From an uncultured Variovorax sp. (GTDB lineage: Bacteria; Pseudomonadota; Gammaproteobacteria; Burkholderiales; Burkholderiaceae_C): a DNA stretch of 38,628 nucleotides. The DNA is taken from assembly GCA_913776885.1 (NCBI GenBank), contig CAJYQC010000276.1:1-38628 (forward strand). Direction: 5' to 3'. A program made the translations under genes and the position numbers. Positions 9,984-21,340 of the stretch are shown one piece after another (position 1 is the first letter of the stretch; every line of letters starts with the position of its first letter). The notes beneath the pieces were generated by a model. The model ran no database searches and was not told the origin of the DNA. It saw only the letters and a list, made by a program, of their open reading frames with translations.

Positions 9984-10439
9984 CTACCCTGCGGCCGGCT
10001 GCTCGCCCGCGGCCGCATGCACCAGCAGCACGGGAACGCCGGCGCCGCGCACGATCCGCTCGGTGCTGCTTCCCAGCAGCAGCTGGCCGAGTCGGCGCCG
10101 GCCTCGCGCGCCGGCGATGATCAGGTCGGCATGCCAGCACCTCGCCTCGTCCGCGACGAGGCTGGCCACGGTGCCGTCCGCTTCGTTGTAGAGCACGGTG
10201 TCGACCTCGACGCCGGCGGAACGCACGCGCTCTGCGCTGCGCGCCAGCATGCGCGCGGCTTCGGCGCGCAGCTCGGGCGACCTGTCGTGGGCGAAGCCGG
10301 CGCGTGATACCGAGAGTTCGTCGATCGCGTGGAGCAGCCGCACCCGGCTTCTCATCGGGCGGGCGAGGCGGATCGCCTCTTCGATGCCCTGGGCCGATGC
10401 CGGGCTGCCGTCTATGGGAACGAGTATTCGTCGGTACAC
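9984..10439 (-). CDS. Universal stress protein, single domain
   Basis: GTG start; (M)YRRILVPIDGSPASAQGIEEAIRLA...DLIIAGARGRRRLGQLLLGSSTERIVRGAGVPVLLVHA. Confidence 0.9.
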   Translation of the reverse strand: MYRRILVPIDGSPASAQGIEEAIRLARPMRSRVRLLHAIDELSVSRAGFAHDRSPELRAEAARMLARSAERVRSAGVEVDTVLYNEADGTVASLVADEARCWHADLIIAGARGRRRLGQLLLGSSTERIVRGAGVPVLLVHAAAGEQPAAG

Positions 10440-10521
10440 GGTGGCTCCTTGCAGGGCGGGGCTGCGTCCGCAGCCGCAGGGCCTGCACGCGTCCATTCTG
10501 CGCACCGCCGCGGCTTTCGGA

Positions 10522-10531
10522 TTGACGTGCA

Positions 10532-10535
<4 letters not shown>
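10522..10535 (-). promoter_or_regulatory. FNR-type box, symmetric class (TTGACGTGCATCAA on + strand)
   Basis: CAGAAT (minus strand 10500-10495) 21 nt downstream; overlaps stop codon of the ABC ATPase gene. Confidence 0.75.
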
Positions 10536-11856
<1,321 letters not shown>

Positions 11857-11868
11857 GGCTTCAGCGCT

Positions 11869-12654
11869 TCATGGCGAGGGCGCGCGTGCGTCCGGCGGCT
11901 GCACGGCGATCGCGCGCAGGCGTGAGCCGCTCGCGATGCCCTGCGCCTTCGCCGGCAGCACCAGATCGCCAGCGCGCAGCCCTTCGAGCACCTCGGCGAA
12001 GCCGCCAGCGCGAAGGCCCAGCCGCACAGGCTGGCGCCGCGCACGGCGGCCCTCGACCTTCAGCACCCACGCCGAGGCGATGTCCGCTTCGCGCAGCGCA
12101 TCGGACGGCACCAGCACCGCCTGCTGCCGGTGCGCGACCTGGATGTCGACCGACACCGTCATGTCCTGGCGCAGGTAGGCCGGTGGCTGCGGCACGTCGA
12201 GCTTGACCTCGGCCTGGCGCACGGTCTGCGCCGCCACCGGCGCCTGCACTTCGCGCAACTGCCGCAGCCGCGCCCACGCCTGGGACACGGCGGCCTCGGC
12301 CTGCGCGAGCGCGGCCGACCATTCCGAGTTGTCGAGTTCGATGAGCACCTGCCCCGCGTGCACATGCTGTCCCTCCGCCACCGGCACCCTCTTCACCACA
12401 CCCGTGACCTGTACGCCGACGTTCACGCGATGCGGCGCCTCCACATGCCCGCTGGCGACCACCGACTGCACAAGGTCGCGCCGCACCACCACCGTCGCCT
12501 CCACGCGCGGCCCGAGCAGGAGCCACGGCGCCATCCACACGCCGGCCGTGATCGCGCCCAGCGCAACCAAAGCGATAGCGATGCGGGGCCTGACAGCCGT
12601 CCACAGCCGTGCAGCCCATGCGCGGCGCGGCGATTCAGGCGGCGGCTGCGGCAT
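11869..12654 (-). CDS. HlyD/MacA-like efflux periplasmic adaptor, apparently internally deleted (261 aa)
   Basis: Lipoyl-type half [45 protein letters not shown] directly joined to membrane-proximal half [26 protein letters not shown]; hairpin and second lipoyl half seem missing. Confidence 0.75.
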   Translation of the reverse strand: MPQPPPESPRRAWAARLWTAVRPRIAIALVALGAITAGVWMAPWLLLGPRVEATVVVRRDLVQSVVASGHVEAPHRVNVGVQVTGVVKRVPVAEGQHVHAGQVLIELDNSEWSAALAQAEAAVSQAWARLRQLREVQAPVAAQTVRQAEVKLDVPQPPAYLRQDMTVSVDIQVAHRQQAVLVPSDALREADIASAWVLKVEGRRARRQPVRLGLRAGGFAEVLEGLRAGDLVLPAKAQGIASGSRLRAIAVQPPDARAPSP

Positions 12655-12781
12655 CGTCTTGCGCCGGCACGCGGCCGGACTCCTTCATCGGCCGTGTCGC
12701 GTGCACCACGAGCCGCAATGCGCGGCCATCGCGCAGCGAAGCTGCGCTGCTGTCCAGCGGGACGAGGATGCGGGCGGGCAT
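12635..12781 (-). other. Short ORF resembling a universal stress protein N-terminus (48 aa remnant)
   Basis: Manual translation [48 protein letters not shown]; not in the supplied ORF track. Confidence 0.4.
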
Positions 12782-12870
12782 GGGGGGCTTCCGGTCGTGC
12801 GGCCTGTGGCTCGTGTAGGCGCGGATGGGATCGCGTCGGCTGCAGTCTCCATGTGCCGGTGCCGGGCGGC

Positions 12871-12884
12871 TTGACGCACATCAA
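12871..12884 (+). promoter_or_regulatory. FNR-type box, symmetric class (TTGACGCACATCAA)
   Basis: Intergenic between the minus-strand remnant (start 12781) and plus-strand USP (start 13017); -10 less clear than at other sites. Confidence 0.65.
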
Positions 12885-13016
12885 GCCGCCGGCAGCGCCA
12901 TGGCGATGTTGATGTGGCGCAAGCCCGGCCCCGGCACGCGACGGAAGAATCTGGCTGCCCGTCGCGCCGGGGCCGGCGGCAGGTGCGTGTTGCAGGCGGC
13001 CCCGAGGAGAAACCCC

Positions 13017-13478
13017 ATGTCCGTCTACAAGCACATGCTGGTCCCCGTGGATGGCAGCCCCACGGCCGACTGCGGCCTGCAGGAAGCCATCCGCCTGGCC
13101 GCCGAACTCGGCAGCAGGCTGCGCCTGCTCCATGTGATCGACGACTTTCCGATGCTGATCGAGATGTCGAGCATCTCCAGTTTCGAGGCGGCCCTGCAGA
13201 AGGCGCGCGAATACGGCGAATCCGTCCTCGGGCGTGCCCAGGCCAGGGCGACCGCTGCCGGCGTGGAGGCCGAGACCGTGTTGCGCGAGATCACGCAGGG
13301 CCGCATCGCCGAGGTCGTGACCGAAGAGGCTGCCAAGTCCGCGTGCGACCTGATCGTCATGGGAACCCACGGCCGCCATGGCCTCAGCCGGCTGGCGCTC
13401 GGCAGCGACGCCGACCGCGTGGCGCGAAGCAGCCCGGTGCCGGTGCTGCTGGTGCGCGCCGCGGCAACGCCGAGTTGA
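13017..13478 (+). CDS. Universal stress protein, single domain
   Basis: MSVYKHMLVPVDGSPTADCGLQEAIRLAAELGSRLRLLHVID...DLIVMGTHGRHGLSRLALGSDADRVARSSPVPVLLV. Confidence 0.95.
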   Translation: MSVYKHMLVPVDGSPTADCGLQEAIRLAAELGSRLRLLHVIDDFPMLIEMSSISSFEAALQKAREYGESVLGRAQARATAAGVEAETVLREITQGRIAEVVTEEAAKSACDLIVMGTHGRHGLSRLALGSDADRVARSSPVPVLLVRAAATPS

Positions 13479-13522
13479 ATGCGCAGGCCGCCCCACACCA
13501 CCCTTGAACCAACGGAAGACAC

Positions 13523-14158
13523 ATGAACTCCCACACACTTCGCAACCTGATGGCGTGCGCGACCCTCGCCGCCGGCGCCTGCGCATTCGCTGCAGACTAC
13601 GCCGCACCCGGCCAGCTCAGCCCGCCCGAGAGCGCAACGCAACGAGCGGTGCAAGAGGCGGGCAAGGCGACGCGCGCAGCGGCCAGCCGGGCCGCACGCG
13701 ATGCGGAAAGGGCGGCCCGCAAGGCAGCCGATGCCGCAAAGGCCGCCGCCGACATGGGCAAGGCCACCACCGGCAAGGTGTCGAGGGCTTTGGCCGAGGG
13801 CATCCGCCAGGCTGCGCGCAAGGCGGCCCAGGCAGCGACACGCCTGGAGGAAAAGACCGCCCTGTCGGCCGCCAAGGCCATCGACGAGGGCAGGGACGCC
13901 GCCCAGGCCGCGCAGGAAGAAAGCCGCAAGGCAGCGCTGGCGTCGAAGGAGGCCCTCGCCAGGGCGGAGGAATCGGTGAGCCGCTCCGCGCAGGCCGGCA
14001 AGGAAGAGGCCGAGAAGGCGGCGCAAGCCACGCGCGAGGCGCTCGACAAGGCGGAGGAAGCGATGCGCTCGGCCGCCAGGGCCGCCGCCGACGCCTCCGC
14101 GCGCACCGTCGAGGCCCTGAAGCGCAAGCCCGCTGCTGCGGGTACCGAAGGAAAGTGA
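13523..14158 (+). CDS. Exported Ala/Lys/Glu/Arg-rich long-helix protein (LEA/phasin/apolipoprotein-like composition)
   Basis: Signal peptide MNSHTLRNLMACATLAAGACAFA then near-continuous amphipathic repeats (AARDAERAARKAADAAKAAADMGKATTGK...). Confidence 0.7.
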   Translation: MNSHTLRNLMACATLAAGACAFAADYAAPGQLSPPESATQRAVQEAGKATRAAASRAARDAERAARKAADAAKAAADMGKATTGKVSRALAEGIRQAARKAAQAATRLEEKTALSAAKAIDEGRDAAQAAQEESRKAALASKEALARAEESVSRSAQAGKEEAEKAAQATREALDKAEEAMRSAARAAADASARTVEALKRKPAAAGTEGK

Positions 14159-14189
14159 CGCCGGCGCCCGTCGCCGCAGAGGAAGACCC

Positions 14190-14411
14190 ATGAATCCCGA
14201 TATTCAACTCAGGCACGACGTCTTCGCCCAACTCAACTGGGACCCGGCCGTCAACGGCTGCGACGTCGACGTATGCGTCAAGGATGGCATCGTGACCCTG
14301 CGCGGCCAGGTCGCCGACGAGGCGCACCGCGCCGCCGTCGAGCGGGCGGCACGCCGCACCGAGGGGCTGACGACGCTGCTGAACAGGCTCGTCGTGCTGC
14401 CACCGCGGTAG
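14190..14411 (+). CDS. Single BON-domain protein, no signal peptide (73 aa)
   Basis: MNPDIQLRHDVFAQLNWDPAVNGCDVDVCVKDGIVTLRGQVADEAHRAAVERAARRTEGLTTLLNRLVV; similar to BON repeat 1 of the 22984..23637 protein. Confidence 0.85.
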   Translation: MNPDIQLRHDVFAQLNWDPAVNGCDVDVCVKDGIVTLRGQVADEAHRAAVERAARRTEGLTTLLNRLVVLPPR

Positions 14412-14499
14412 ACGACGCCGCCCTGCGGCTGCAGGCGCGAGCCCGCTGAGGCCGCAACGCGGCGGCGGCGCGCGCGCGGCCGCGCTTCACCTTTTCCGT

Positions 14500-15354
14500 T
14501 CAATGCGCCATCAGCAGCGGGACGCCGGTTCGCAACAGCACGTCGCGGGTCACGCCGCCCAGCCACCGCTCCTGCATGCGGGCATGGCCATAGCCTCCCA
14601 TCACGAGCAGGTCGCTGCCGAGCACCTCGGCACGGTCCAGCAGTGCGTCGCCGATGCGCAGCGGTGTCGCGAGGCGTTCGACGCTGGCCTGCACGCCATG
14701 GCGCAGGAGCCAGCCGCTCAAGGCCGCCGGTTCCGGCTCGACGGAAGCATCCGCCGATTCATCCGCCGAGTTCCCCCGTCGCAGGGTCAACAGTGCCACG
14801 TGCGCGGCACGGCGCAGCAGCGGCATGGCGCCGCGCATTGCCATCGATGCCTCTCGGCCTCCATCCCAGGCCACGAGGATCCTGTCGAAGCCCGAGGGAA
14901 TGCGGCGCCCCGCGCGCGGAACGACGAGCACGGGCCTTCCCGCGTCCAGCATGACCTGCTCGGGCAGCCGGCGCGCGGCGTCGCTCACCGCCGCTGAAGC
15001 ATCGGCCTGCCCGACGACGATCAGGTCGCTGGCCCGCCCATGTTGGACCACGGCGCCCACCGGGTCGCCGTCCACCAACCTCGCTTCGCAGGAGAACGTC
15101 GCCGGCCTCGTACGGCTGTGGAACACGTGGGCGACGGTTTCGGCGCGCCTGCGCAAGTACAGGGAGGCCTCGACGATCGCATCATCCAGGCGCCGTTCGT
15201 CACGGGCGCCCATGCTCGCGGCAGTTGGCGCCCAGGTGGGCACGATGCCCATGAGGTGGCTGCCGTGCAGCCTCGCGAGCCGCGCCGCCAGGCGCGTGCG
15301 GGCCTCGCAGCATTCGGTGTGGTCCAGGTGCACCGAGATGGTCGACAGCGTCAT
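14500..15354 (-). CDS. Universal stress protein, two-domain (284 aa)
   Basis: MTLSTISVHLDHTECCEARTRLAARLARLHGSHLMGI...DLLVMGGYGHARMQERWLGGVTRDVLLRTGVPLLMAH. Confidence 0.85.
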   Translation of the reverse strand: MTLSTISVHLDHTECCEARTRLAARLARLHGSHLMGIVPTWAPTAASMGARDERRLDDAIVEASLYLRRRAETVAHVFHSRTRPATFSCEARLVDGDPVGAVVQHGRASDLIVVGQADASAAVSDAARRLPEQVMLDAGRPVLVVPRAGRRIPSGFDRILVAWDGGREASMAMRGAMPLLRRAAHVALLTLRRGNSADESADASVEPEPAALSGWLLRHGVQASVERLATPLRIGDALLDRAEVLGSDLLVMGGYGHARMQERWLGGVTRDVLLRTGVPLLMAH

Positions 15355-15749
15355 GCCTGCCGCCTCGCCGCAGGTGCGCTGCGGCCTGCTGCAGAGCGGC
15401 GCGCGGCGGGCGACGAGGCCAGCGCGTCGTGCAGGGTGCGCAATGACTGGTTCACCACGGCTTTGCGCGAGGGCAGCGGTTGCATCGCAGCCGGCCCGGC
15501 GGACTGCGGCATGTGCGCGGCCGCGGTCGCGGTCGCCGTCGCCTCGGGGTGGCCGAATACCTGCATCGGCGCCATGGCCAGCGCGTACCAGTCCTCCGCG
15601 CGGATGACCGCGTCGGTCTCGGCGCGGGTCAGCGCGATGCAGTCCTGCAGCAGCCGCGAGCCGATCGTCTCGAACATCGATACCGCGTGCAGCCAGATGC
15701 CGTACTGGGCCTTGCACAGCGCCAGCGGGAAGGTGAAGTCGGTGCTCAT
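15351..15749 (-). CDS. Phasin-like granule-associated protein
   Basis: MSTDFTFPLALCKAQYGIWLHAVSMFETIGSRLLQDCIALTRAETDAVIRAEDWYALAM...; short helical protein; ATGA overlap with the USP gene. Confidence 0.5.
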   Translation of the reverse strand: MSTDFTFPLALCKAQYGIWLHAVSMFETIGSRLLQDCIALTRAETDAVIRAEDWYALAMAPMQVFGHPEATATATAAAHMPQSAGPAAMQPLPSRKAVVNQSLRTLHDALASSPAARRSAAGRSAPAARRQA

Positions 15750-15810
15750 CGCTTGTCCTCCAGCCCGAAGGGCTTCGCACGCATGCTGACGCCGCGGGGC
15801 ACCGCCCGGT

Positions 15811-15824
15811 TTGCGCGGGATCAA
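15811..15824 (-). promoter_or_regulatory. FNR-type box, asymmetric class on minus strand (TTGATCCCGCGCAA)
   Basis: CAGCAT on minus strand (15788-15783) 22 nt downstream; 61 bp between box and the phasin-like start. Confidence 0.55.
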
Positions 15825-15865
15825 GACAACACGAATCCGCGCCTGCTGTATCGGTCGTTACCGGT

Positions 15866-15879
15866 TTGACGGACATCAA
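15866..15879 (+). promoter_or_regulatory. FNR-type box, symmetric class (TTGACGGACATCAA)
   Basis: CATACT at 15901-15906, 21 nt downstream; 59 bp between box and phosphoketolase start. Confidence 0.75.
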
Positions 15880-15938
15880 CCCGACGCGCGCCCGTGTGCC
15901 CATACTGGAGCGTCGATCCATTCCGCGGGAAATTCGAC

Positions 15939-18329
15939 ATGCCCTCTTCCAGCGAAACGCCGGTCCCGGACGACTTCGCGCTGCTCGACGCCTGGTGGCG
16001 CGCCGCCAACTACCTGTCGGTGGGCCAGATCTACCTGATGGACAACCCGCTGCTGCGCGAGCCGCTCGCGCTGCGCCACATCAAGCCGCGCCTGCTGGGC
16101 CACTGGGGCACGACACCGGGCCTCAACTTCATCTATGCGCACATGAACCGCGCCATCGCCGCGCGGGACCTCGACGCGATCTTCATCGCGGGCCCCGGGC
16201 ACGGCGGCCCGGGCGTGGTCGCCAACACATGGCTCGAAGGCACCTACAGCGAGGTCTATCCGGAGGTCGGGCGGGACGCCGCAGGCCTGCAGCGGCTGTT
16301 CACCCAGTTCTCGTTTCCCGGCGGCATTCCGAGCCACGCGGCGCCCGAGACGCCGGGCTCCATCCACGAGGGCGGCGAGCTCGGCTATTCGCTGCTGCAC
16401 GCCTACGGCGCCGTGTTCGACAACCCGTCTCTGCTCGCCTGCTGCGTGGTGGGCGACGGCGAAGCCGAGACCGGCGCGCTGGCGGCGAGCTGGCACTCCA
16501 ACAAGTTCCTCAACCCCGAGCATGACGGCGCGGTGCTGCCGGTGCTGCACCTCAACGGCTACAAGATCGCCGGCCCGACCGTGCTGGCGCGCATCGGCGA
16601 GGAGGAGCTGACGCAACTCCTGCGCGGCTACGGCCACGAACCGTACTTCGTGGTGGGCGACGAGCCCGCCGACATGCACCGGCAGATGGCGGCGGCGCTG
16701 GACACGGCGCTGGACGGCATCCGCGCCATCCAGGCCGATGTCCGCGCGAACGGCTTCCGCGTCCGCCCGCGGTGGCCGATGATCGTGCTGCGCTCCCCCA
16801 AGGGCTGGACCGGCCCGCGCCAGGTCGACGGCGTGCAGGTCGAGGGCACGTTCCATGCGCACCAGGTGCCGCTCACCGGCTTCGCGGCCGAGCCGCAGCA
16901 CATCGAACTGCTGGAGCGGTGGATGCTGAGCTATCGCCCGCAGGAGCTCTTCGACGCCGACGGCGCCCTGCGCCCCGAGATCGCCGCGATCGCGCCCCGG
17001 GGCGATCGCCGCATGAGCGCCAATCCGCACGCCAACGGCGGGCTGCTGCTGAAGGACCTGGCACTTCCGCCCTTTCGCGCGCACGCGGTGTCCGTGGCAG
17101 CGCCCGGAGCCAACGACGCCGAAGCCACGCGCGTTGCGGGCACCTTCCTGCGCGAGGTCATGCGCGCCAGCGAACGGGAGCGCAACTTCCGCGTGATGGG
17201 ACCGGACGAGACCGCCTCGAACCGGCTCTCGGCCCTGTTCGAGGTGACCGGGCGGACCACGACCGCGCAGGTGTGGCCGGGCGACGAGAACCTCTCGCCG
17301 GACGGCCGCGTCATGGAGGTGCTGAGCGAGCACCTCTGCCAGGGCTGGCTGGAGGGCTACCTGCTGACGGGACGGCACGGTTTCTTCTCGTGCTACGAGG
17401 CCTTCATCCACATCGTCGACTCGATGTTCAACCAGCACGCCAAGTGGCTCAAGGTGACGCGCGGCATCGGCTGGCGCCGGCCGATCGCGTCGCTGAACTA
17501 CCTGCTCACGAGCCACGTCTGGCGCCAGGACCACAACGGCCTCAGCCACCAGGACCCGGGCTTCCTCGACCACGTCGCGAGCAAGAAGGCGGAAGTGGTG
17601 CGGGTGTACCTGCCGCCCGACGCCAACACGCTGCTGTCGGTGGTCGACCACTGCCTGCGCAGCCGCAACTACGTCAACGTCATCGTGGCCGGCAAGCAGC
17701 CCGCGCCCCAGTGGCTGGACATCGAGTCGGCAAGCCGCCACTGCGCCGCGGGCCTGGGCATCTGGGAATGGGCGAGCAACGACGAAGGCGGCTCGCCCGA
17801 CGTGGTGATGGCCTGCGCGGGCGACGTGCCCACGCTGGAGACGCTCGCCGCCGTCGACCTGCTGCGCGGGGAGCTGCCGTCGCTCAAGGTGCGCGTGGTC
17901 AACGTGGTCGACCTGATGGCGCTGCAGTCGCCGCACGCGCACCCGCACGGACTGCCCGATACGGATTTCGATGCGATCTTCACCACCGACCGGCCGGTGA
18001 TCTTCGCGTTCCACGGCTACCCGGCGCTGATCCACCGGCTGATCTACAAGCGGCGCAACCATCCCGGCTTCCACGTGCACGGCTACTGCGAGGAAGGCAC
18101 CACCACCACACCGTTCGACATGACGGTGCTCAACCGGCTGGACCGCTTCCACCTCGCCGCCGACGCGATCGCCCGCGTGCCGCGCCTGTGCGACAGCGCA
18201 GGCCACGTGCAGCAGCACCTGCGCGACCGGCTGCTGGCGCACCGGGCCTACATCACCCGCCACGGCAGGGACATGCCGGAGGTCGAAGACTGGCGCTGGC
18301 CCGGCCAGGCCCCGCGCGAGCAAGGCTGA
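15939..18329 (+). CDS. xfp: Xylulose-5-phosphate/fructose-6-phosphate phosphoketolase
   Basis: [43 protein letters not shown]...[25 protein letters not shown]...[24 protein letters not shown]. Confidence 0.97.
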   Translation: MPSSSETPVPDDFALLDAWWRAANYLSVGQIYLMDNPLLREPLALRHIKPRLLGHWGTTPGLNFIYAHMNRAIAARDLDAIFIAGPGHGGPGVVANTWLEGTYSEVYPEVGRDAAGLQRLFTQFSFPGGIPSHAAPETPGSIHEGGELGYSLLHAYGAVFDNPSLLACCVVGDGEAETGALAASWHSNKFLNPEHDGAVLPVLHLNGYKIAGPTVLARIGEEELTQLLRGYGHEPYFVVGDEPADMHRQMAAALDTALDGIRAIQADVRANGFRVRPRWPMIVLRSPKGWTGPRQVDGVQVEGTFHAHQVPLTGFAAEPQHIELLERWMLSYRPQELFDADGALRPEIAAIAPRGDRRMSANPHANGGLLLKDLALPPFRAHAVSVAAPGANDAEATRVAGTFLREVMRASERERNFRVMGPDETASNRLSALFEVTGRTTTAQVWPGDENLSPDGRVMEVLSEHLCQGWLEGYLLTGRHGFFSCYEAFIHIVDSMFNQHAKWLKVTRGIGWRRPIASLNYLLTSHVWRQDHNGLSHQDPGFLDHVASKKAEVVRVYLPPDANTLLSVVDHCLRSRNYVNVIVAGKQPAPQWLDIESASRHCAAGLGIWEWASNDEGGSPDVVMACAGDVPTLETLAAVDLLRGELPSLKVRVVNVVDLMALQSPHAHPHGLPDTDFDAIFTTDRPVIFAFHGYPALIHRLIYKRRNHPGFHVHGYCEEGTTTTPFDMTVLNRLDRFHLAADAIARVPRLCDSAGHVQQHLRDRLLAHRAYITRHGRDMPEVEDWRWPGQAPREQG

Positions 18330-18477
18330 CGACGCGGCGGCGACGATGGCACCGAGGGCGCTGCAAGCGGCGCCCCTGACGGGTACCCTGGCGCAGGTGC
18401 CTTGGCGCGGCCTGCGTGCTACGCTCAGCGCAGGCCGGACCACCCATGCAGTCCGCACCCCATCTAGCTGCCAGCGC

Positions 18478-19206
18478 ATGAAAAACACGCCCCACATCGT
18501 TGTTCTCGACGACGAAATCGACATCACGCAGCTGCTGGCCAACTATCTCCAGGGCCACGGCTTTCGCGTCACCCAGGTGCACGAGGGCCGCGCCCTCATG
18601 ACGCTGATGGAGACCGACCCCGCCGACCTTGTGCTGCTCGACCTGGGCCTGCCCGGCGAAGACGGCTTCTCGATCGCACGCCGCATGCGCGAACGCTGGC
18701 ATTGCGGCCTGGTGATCGTGACGGGCCGCGGCGATGCGGTGGACAAGGTGGTGGGCCTCGAGGTGGGCGCGGACGACTACGTCACCAAGCCCTTCGACCT
18801 GCGCGAGCTGGCGGCCCGCGTGAAGGCGGTGCTGCGGCGGCTCGCGCCGGCCATGCCCGCTGCACCGGCCGCAGCGGCCGCCTCCCCCGACAAGCTGAGT
18901 TTCGCCGGCTGGCGGCTCGACACCGCCGCGCGCAGCCTGATGAATCCGCGCGGTGAACCGGTGACCTTGACCGGCGGCGAGTTCGATCTGCTGCAGGCCT
19001 TCGCACGCCATCCGGGCCGCGTGCTGTCGCGCGACTTCCTGCTCGAACAGACGCGCGGGCGCGAGGCCGCGCCCTTCGACCGCACGATCGACGTGCAGGT
19101 GGGCCGGCTGCGCAGGAAGATCGAGGCCGACGCCGAGGATCCGCAGCTCATCAAGTCGGTGCGGGGGGCGGGCTACATCCTGGTCCCGCCGGTCTCCCAT
19201 GGCTGA
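18478..19206 (+). CDS. OmpR-family response regulator
   Basis: MKNTPHIVVLDDEIDITQLLANYLQGHGF...LVLLDLGLPGEDGFSIA...GADDYVTKPFDLRELAARVKAVLRR...DRTIDVQVGRLRRKIEADAEDPQLIKSVRGAGYIL. Confidence 0.95.
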   Translation: MKNTPHIVVLDDEIDITQLLANYLQGHGFRVTQVHEGRALMTLMETDPADLVLLDLGLPGEDGFSIARRMRERWHCGLVIVTGRGDAVDKVVGLEVGADDYVTKPFDLRELAARVKAVLRRLAPAMPAAPAAAAASPDKLSFAGWRLDTAARSLMNPRGEPVTLTGGEFDLLQAFARHPGRVLSRDFLLEQTRGREAAPFDRTIDVQVGRLRRKIEADAEDPQLIKSVRGAGYILVPPVSHG

Positions 19207-21316
19207 CACGGCCGGCGAGGCGAGCCAGCCATCCACCGGCGGCGGCCAGGTCCTGCCGTCCGGCATCGACGAGGGCAGCGTCTTCCGCTCGCTGTTCTCC
19301 GCCTATCCCGACTCGCTGCTCGTGGTCGACCAGGCCGGCTGCATCGTGCTTGCCAACCCCTCGGCGGCCGCGCTGCTGGGCTACGCCCCGCACGAGCTCC
19401 TCGGCCTCAACGTCGACGCGCTGGTGCCCGACGGCATCCGCCCGCGCCATGCCTCCTACCGCGAGGCCTACGGCCGTGCCCCGCGCCCGCGTCCCATGGG
19501 CACGCACATGGAGCTCGTGGCCAAGCGCAGGGACGGCAGCGAGGTGATGGTGGAGATCGCGCTGAGCCCGCTGCAGAACCATGGCCTGCCGTTCGTCGTC
19601 GCGGCCATCCGCGACATCGGTGCCTACCCGCGCGTGAAGCAGGCGCTGCAACGCGCGCGCTACAGCGAGCACCTGGCCCAGCTGGGCCGCCTCGCGGTCG
19701 ACACGCGCGACCTGCAGGCGGTGCTCGAGCACGTGCCGGAGATCATCGCCAAGGCCCTGGAGGTGGAGGTCGCGATGGTGTGGCTGCTCGACGCGGGCCG
19801 CTCCGAGTTCCGCGTGGCCAGCGGGGTCGGGCTGGTCGCCGGCGAGGACATCGGCGCGCGCCTGCCGAACCGTCCGGACACGCCGCCAGGCTTCGTTCTC
19901 TCGCAGAACCGGCCGGTGGTCGTGCAGGACTATCGCAAGGAGACGCGGTTTCGCGTGCCGGGAGCCTACCTCGATGCCGGACTGGTGAGCGCCCTCGCGG
20001 TGCCGCTGTCCGACCGGGGCCGCGTCACCGGGATGCTCTCGGTGCGCTCGAGGGAATCCAAGCGCTTCGGCGACGAGGAAGTGCGCTTCCTCGAATCGCT
20101 TTCGAGCCTGCTCGCGACCAGCCTGCAGCGCATGCAGACGGAGGAGGCGCTGAACCACGCCCAGCGGCTGGAGAGCGTCGGCCAGCTCACCGGCGGCATC
20201 GCGCACGACTTCAACAACCTGCTGACCGTGATCCAGGGCAACCTCCAGGTGCTCGAGGAGCTGCCTGCCCTCGCGCACGACGGCTACGCCCAGCAACTGC
20301 TGGGCGCCGCCACCCGCGCTTCGCGGCGCGGTGCGGAGCTCACCGGCAAGCTGCTCGCGTTCTCGCGCCGGCAGGTGCTCCAGCCGGTCGCGGTGGACAC
20401 GCACGCGCTGCTGCATTCGCTGGCCGACATGCTGCGCCGCACGCTCGACCAGCGCATCCGCATCGAGATCGACACGGCCCCCGGCCGGCCGCTGGTGGTG
20501 GCGGACCCGGGCCAGCTCGAATCAGCCCTGCTCAACATCGCGATCAACGCGCGCGACGCCATGCCGGAGGGCGGCACGCTCCAGTTCCGCACCGCCATCT
20601 GCGGTACGCTGCCGACGGTCCTGCGCAACGAGCGCAACGAACCGCAGGCGGGCAACACCGCGCACTTCGTCGCGATCTCCATCGCCGACAGCGGCAGCGG
20701 CATGTCCGACGAAGTCAAGGAGCGTGCCTTCGAGCCCTTCTTCACCACCAAGGAAGCGGGGCGCGGCACGGGACTCGGGCTGAGCACGGTGTACGGCTTC
20801 GTCAGCCAGTCGCGCGGCGCCGTCGCGATCGACAGCGAGATCGGCAGGGGCACCACGGTGACGCTCTACCTCCCGCAGCAGCAGGAGGCATGCTCACCCG
20901 CTGCGATGGAGGAGCACCGCGGCGAAGCGCTGGCGCCCGGATTGCGGGTGATGCTGGTCGAGGACGATGCGGAAGTCCGCAAGGTGGTGGAGAACTTCCT
21001 GCACACGCTGGGCTGCGAGATCGTCATCGTCGCGCCCACTGCCGAGCAGGCGCTGGCCGCAATGGACGCGGGCGCGGGCGACTTCGACCTGCTGCTCAGC
21101 GACATCGCGCTGGGCGCAGGCATGCGCGGGACGCGGCTGGCCGCCGAGGTTCAGCAGCGCCTCCCGGGGGCCGCGGTGCTGCTGATGTCGGGCTTCTCGT
21201 CGGAACTCCTCGATGCCGACCGCGAGGTGCCTCAGAGCTGGGAACTGCTTCGCAAGCCCTACACGCGCTCCGAACTTGCGCAGGCCATGGCCAGGGTCCT
21301 GGCCGGCCGCGGCTGA
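19199..21316 (+). CDS. Hybrid sensor histidine kinase (PAS-GAF-HisKA-HATPase-REC)
   Basis: [31 protein letters not shown] region; H-box [18 protein letters not shown]-box [39 protein letters not shown]; 8-bp overlap with the response regulator. Confidence 0.93.
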   Translation: MADTAGEASQPSTGGGQVLPSGIDEGSVFRSLFSAYPDSLLVVDQAGCIVLANPSAAALLGYAPHELLGLNVDALVPDGIRPRHASYREAYGRAPRPRPMGTHMELVAKRRDGSEVMVEIALSPLQNHGLPFVVAAIRDIGAYPRVKQALQRARYSEHLAQLGRLAVDTRDLQAVLEHVPEIIAKALEVEVAMVWLLDAGRSEFRVASGVGLVAGEDIGARLPNRPDTPPGFVLSQNRPVVVQDYRKETRFRVPGAYLDAGLVSALAVPLSDRGRVTGMLSVRSRESKRFGDEEVRFLESLSSLLATSLQRMQTEEALNHAQRLESVGQLTGGIAHDFNNLLTVIQGNLQVLEELPALAHDGYAQQLLGAATRASRRGAELTGKLLAFSRRQVLQPVAVDTHALLHSLADMLRRTLDQRIRIEIDTAPGRPLVVADPGQLESALLNIAINARDAMPEGGTLQFRTAICGTLPTVLRNERNEPQAGNTAHFVAISIADSGSGMSDEVKERAFEPFFTTKEAGRGTGLGLSTVYGFVSQSRGAVAIDSEIGRGTTVTLYLPQQQEACSPAAMEEHRGEALAPGLRVMLVEDDAEVRKVVENFLHTLGCEIVIVAPTAEQALAAMDAGAGDFDLLLSDIALGAGMRGTRLAAEVQQRLPGAAVLLMSGFSSELLDADREVPQSWELLRKPYTRSELAQAMARVLAGRG

Positions 21317-21340
21317 ACGCCGCAGCTTGCGCGATAGCGG

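Noticed and set aside
14461-14490. GC-rich palindrome GCGCGCGGCCGCGC followed by TTCACCTTTT as rho-independent terminator
   Set aside because: Position between convergent genes is plausible but the U-tract is interrupted and GC-rich palindromes are common at this base composition
15876-18542. 888-aa minus-strand ORF
   Set aside because: Shadow of phosphoketolase on the opposite strand; repetitive R/V/H-rich composition without domain features
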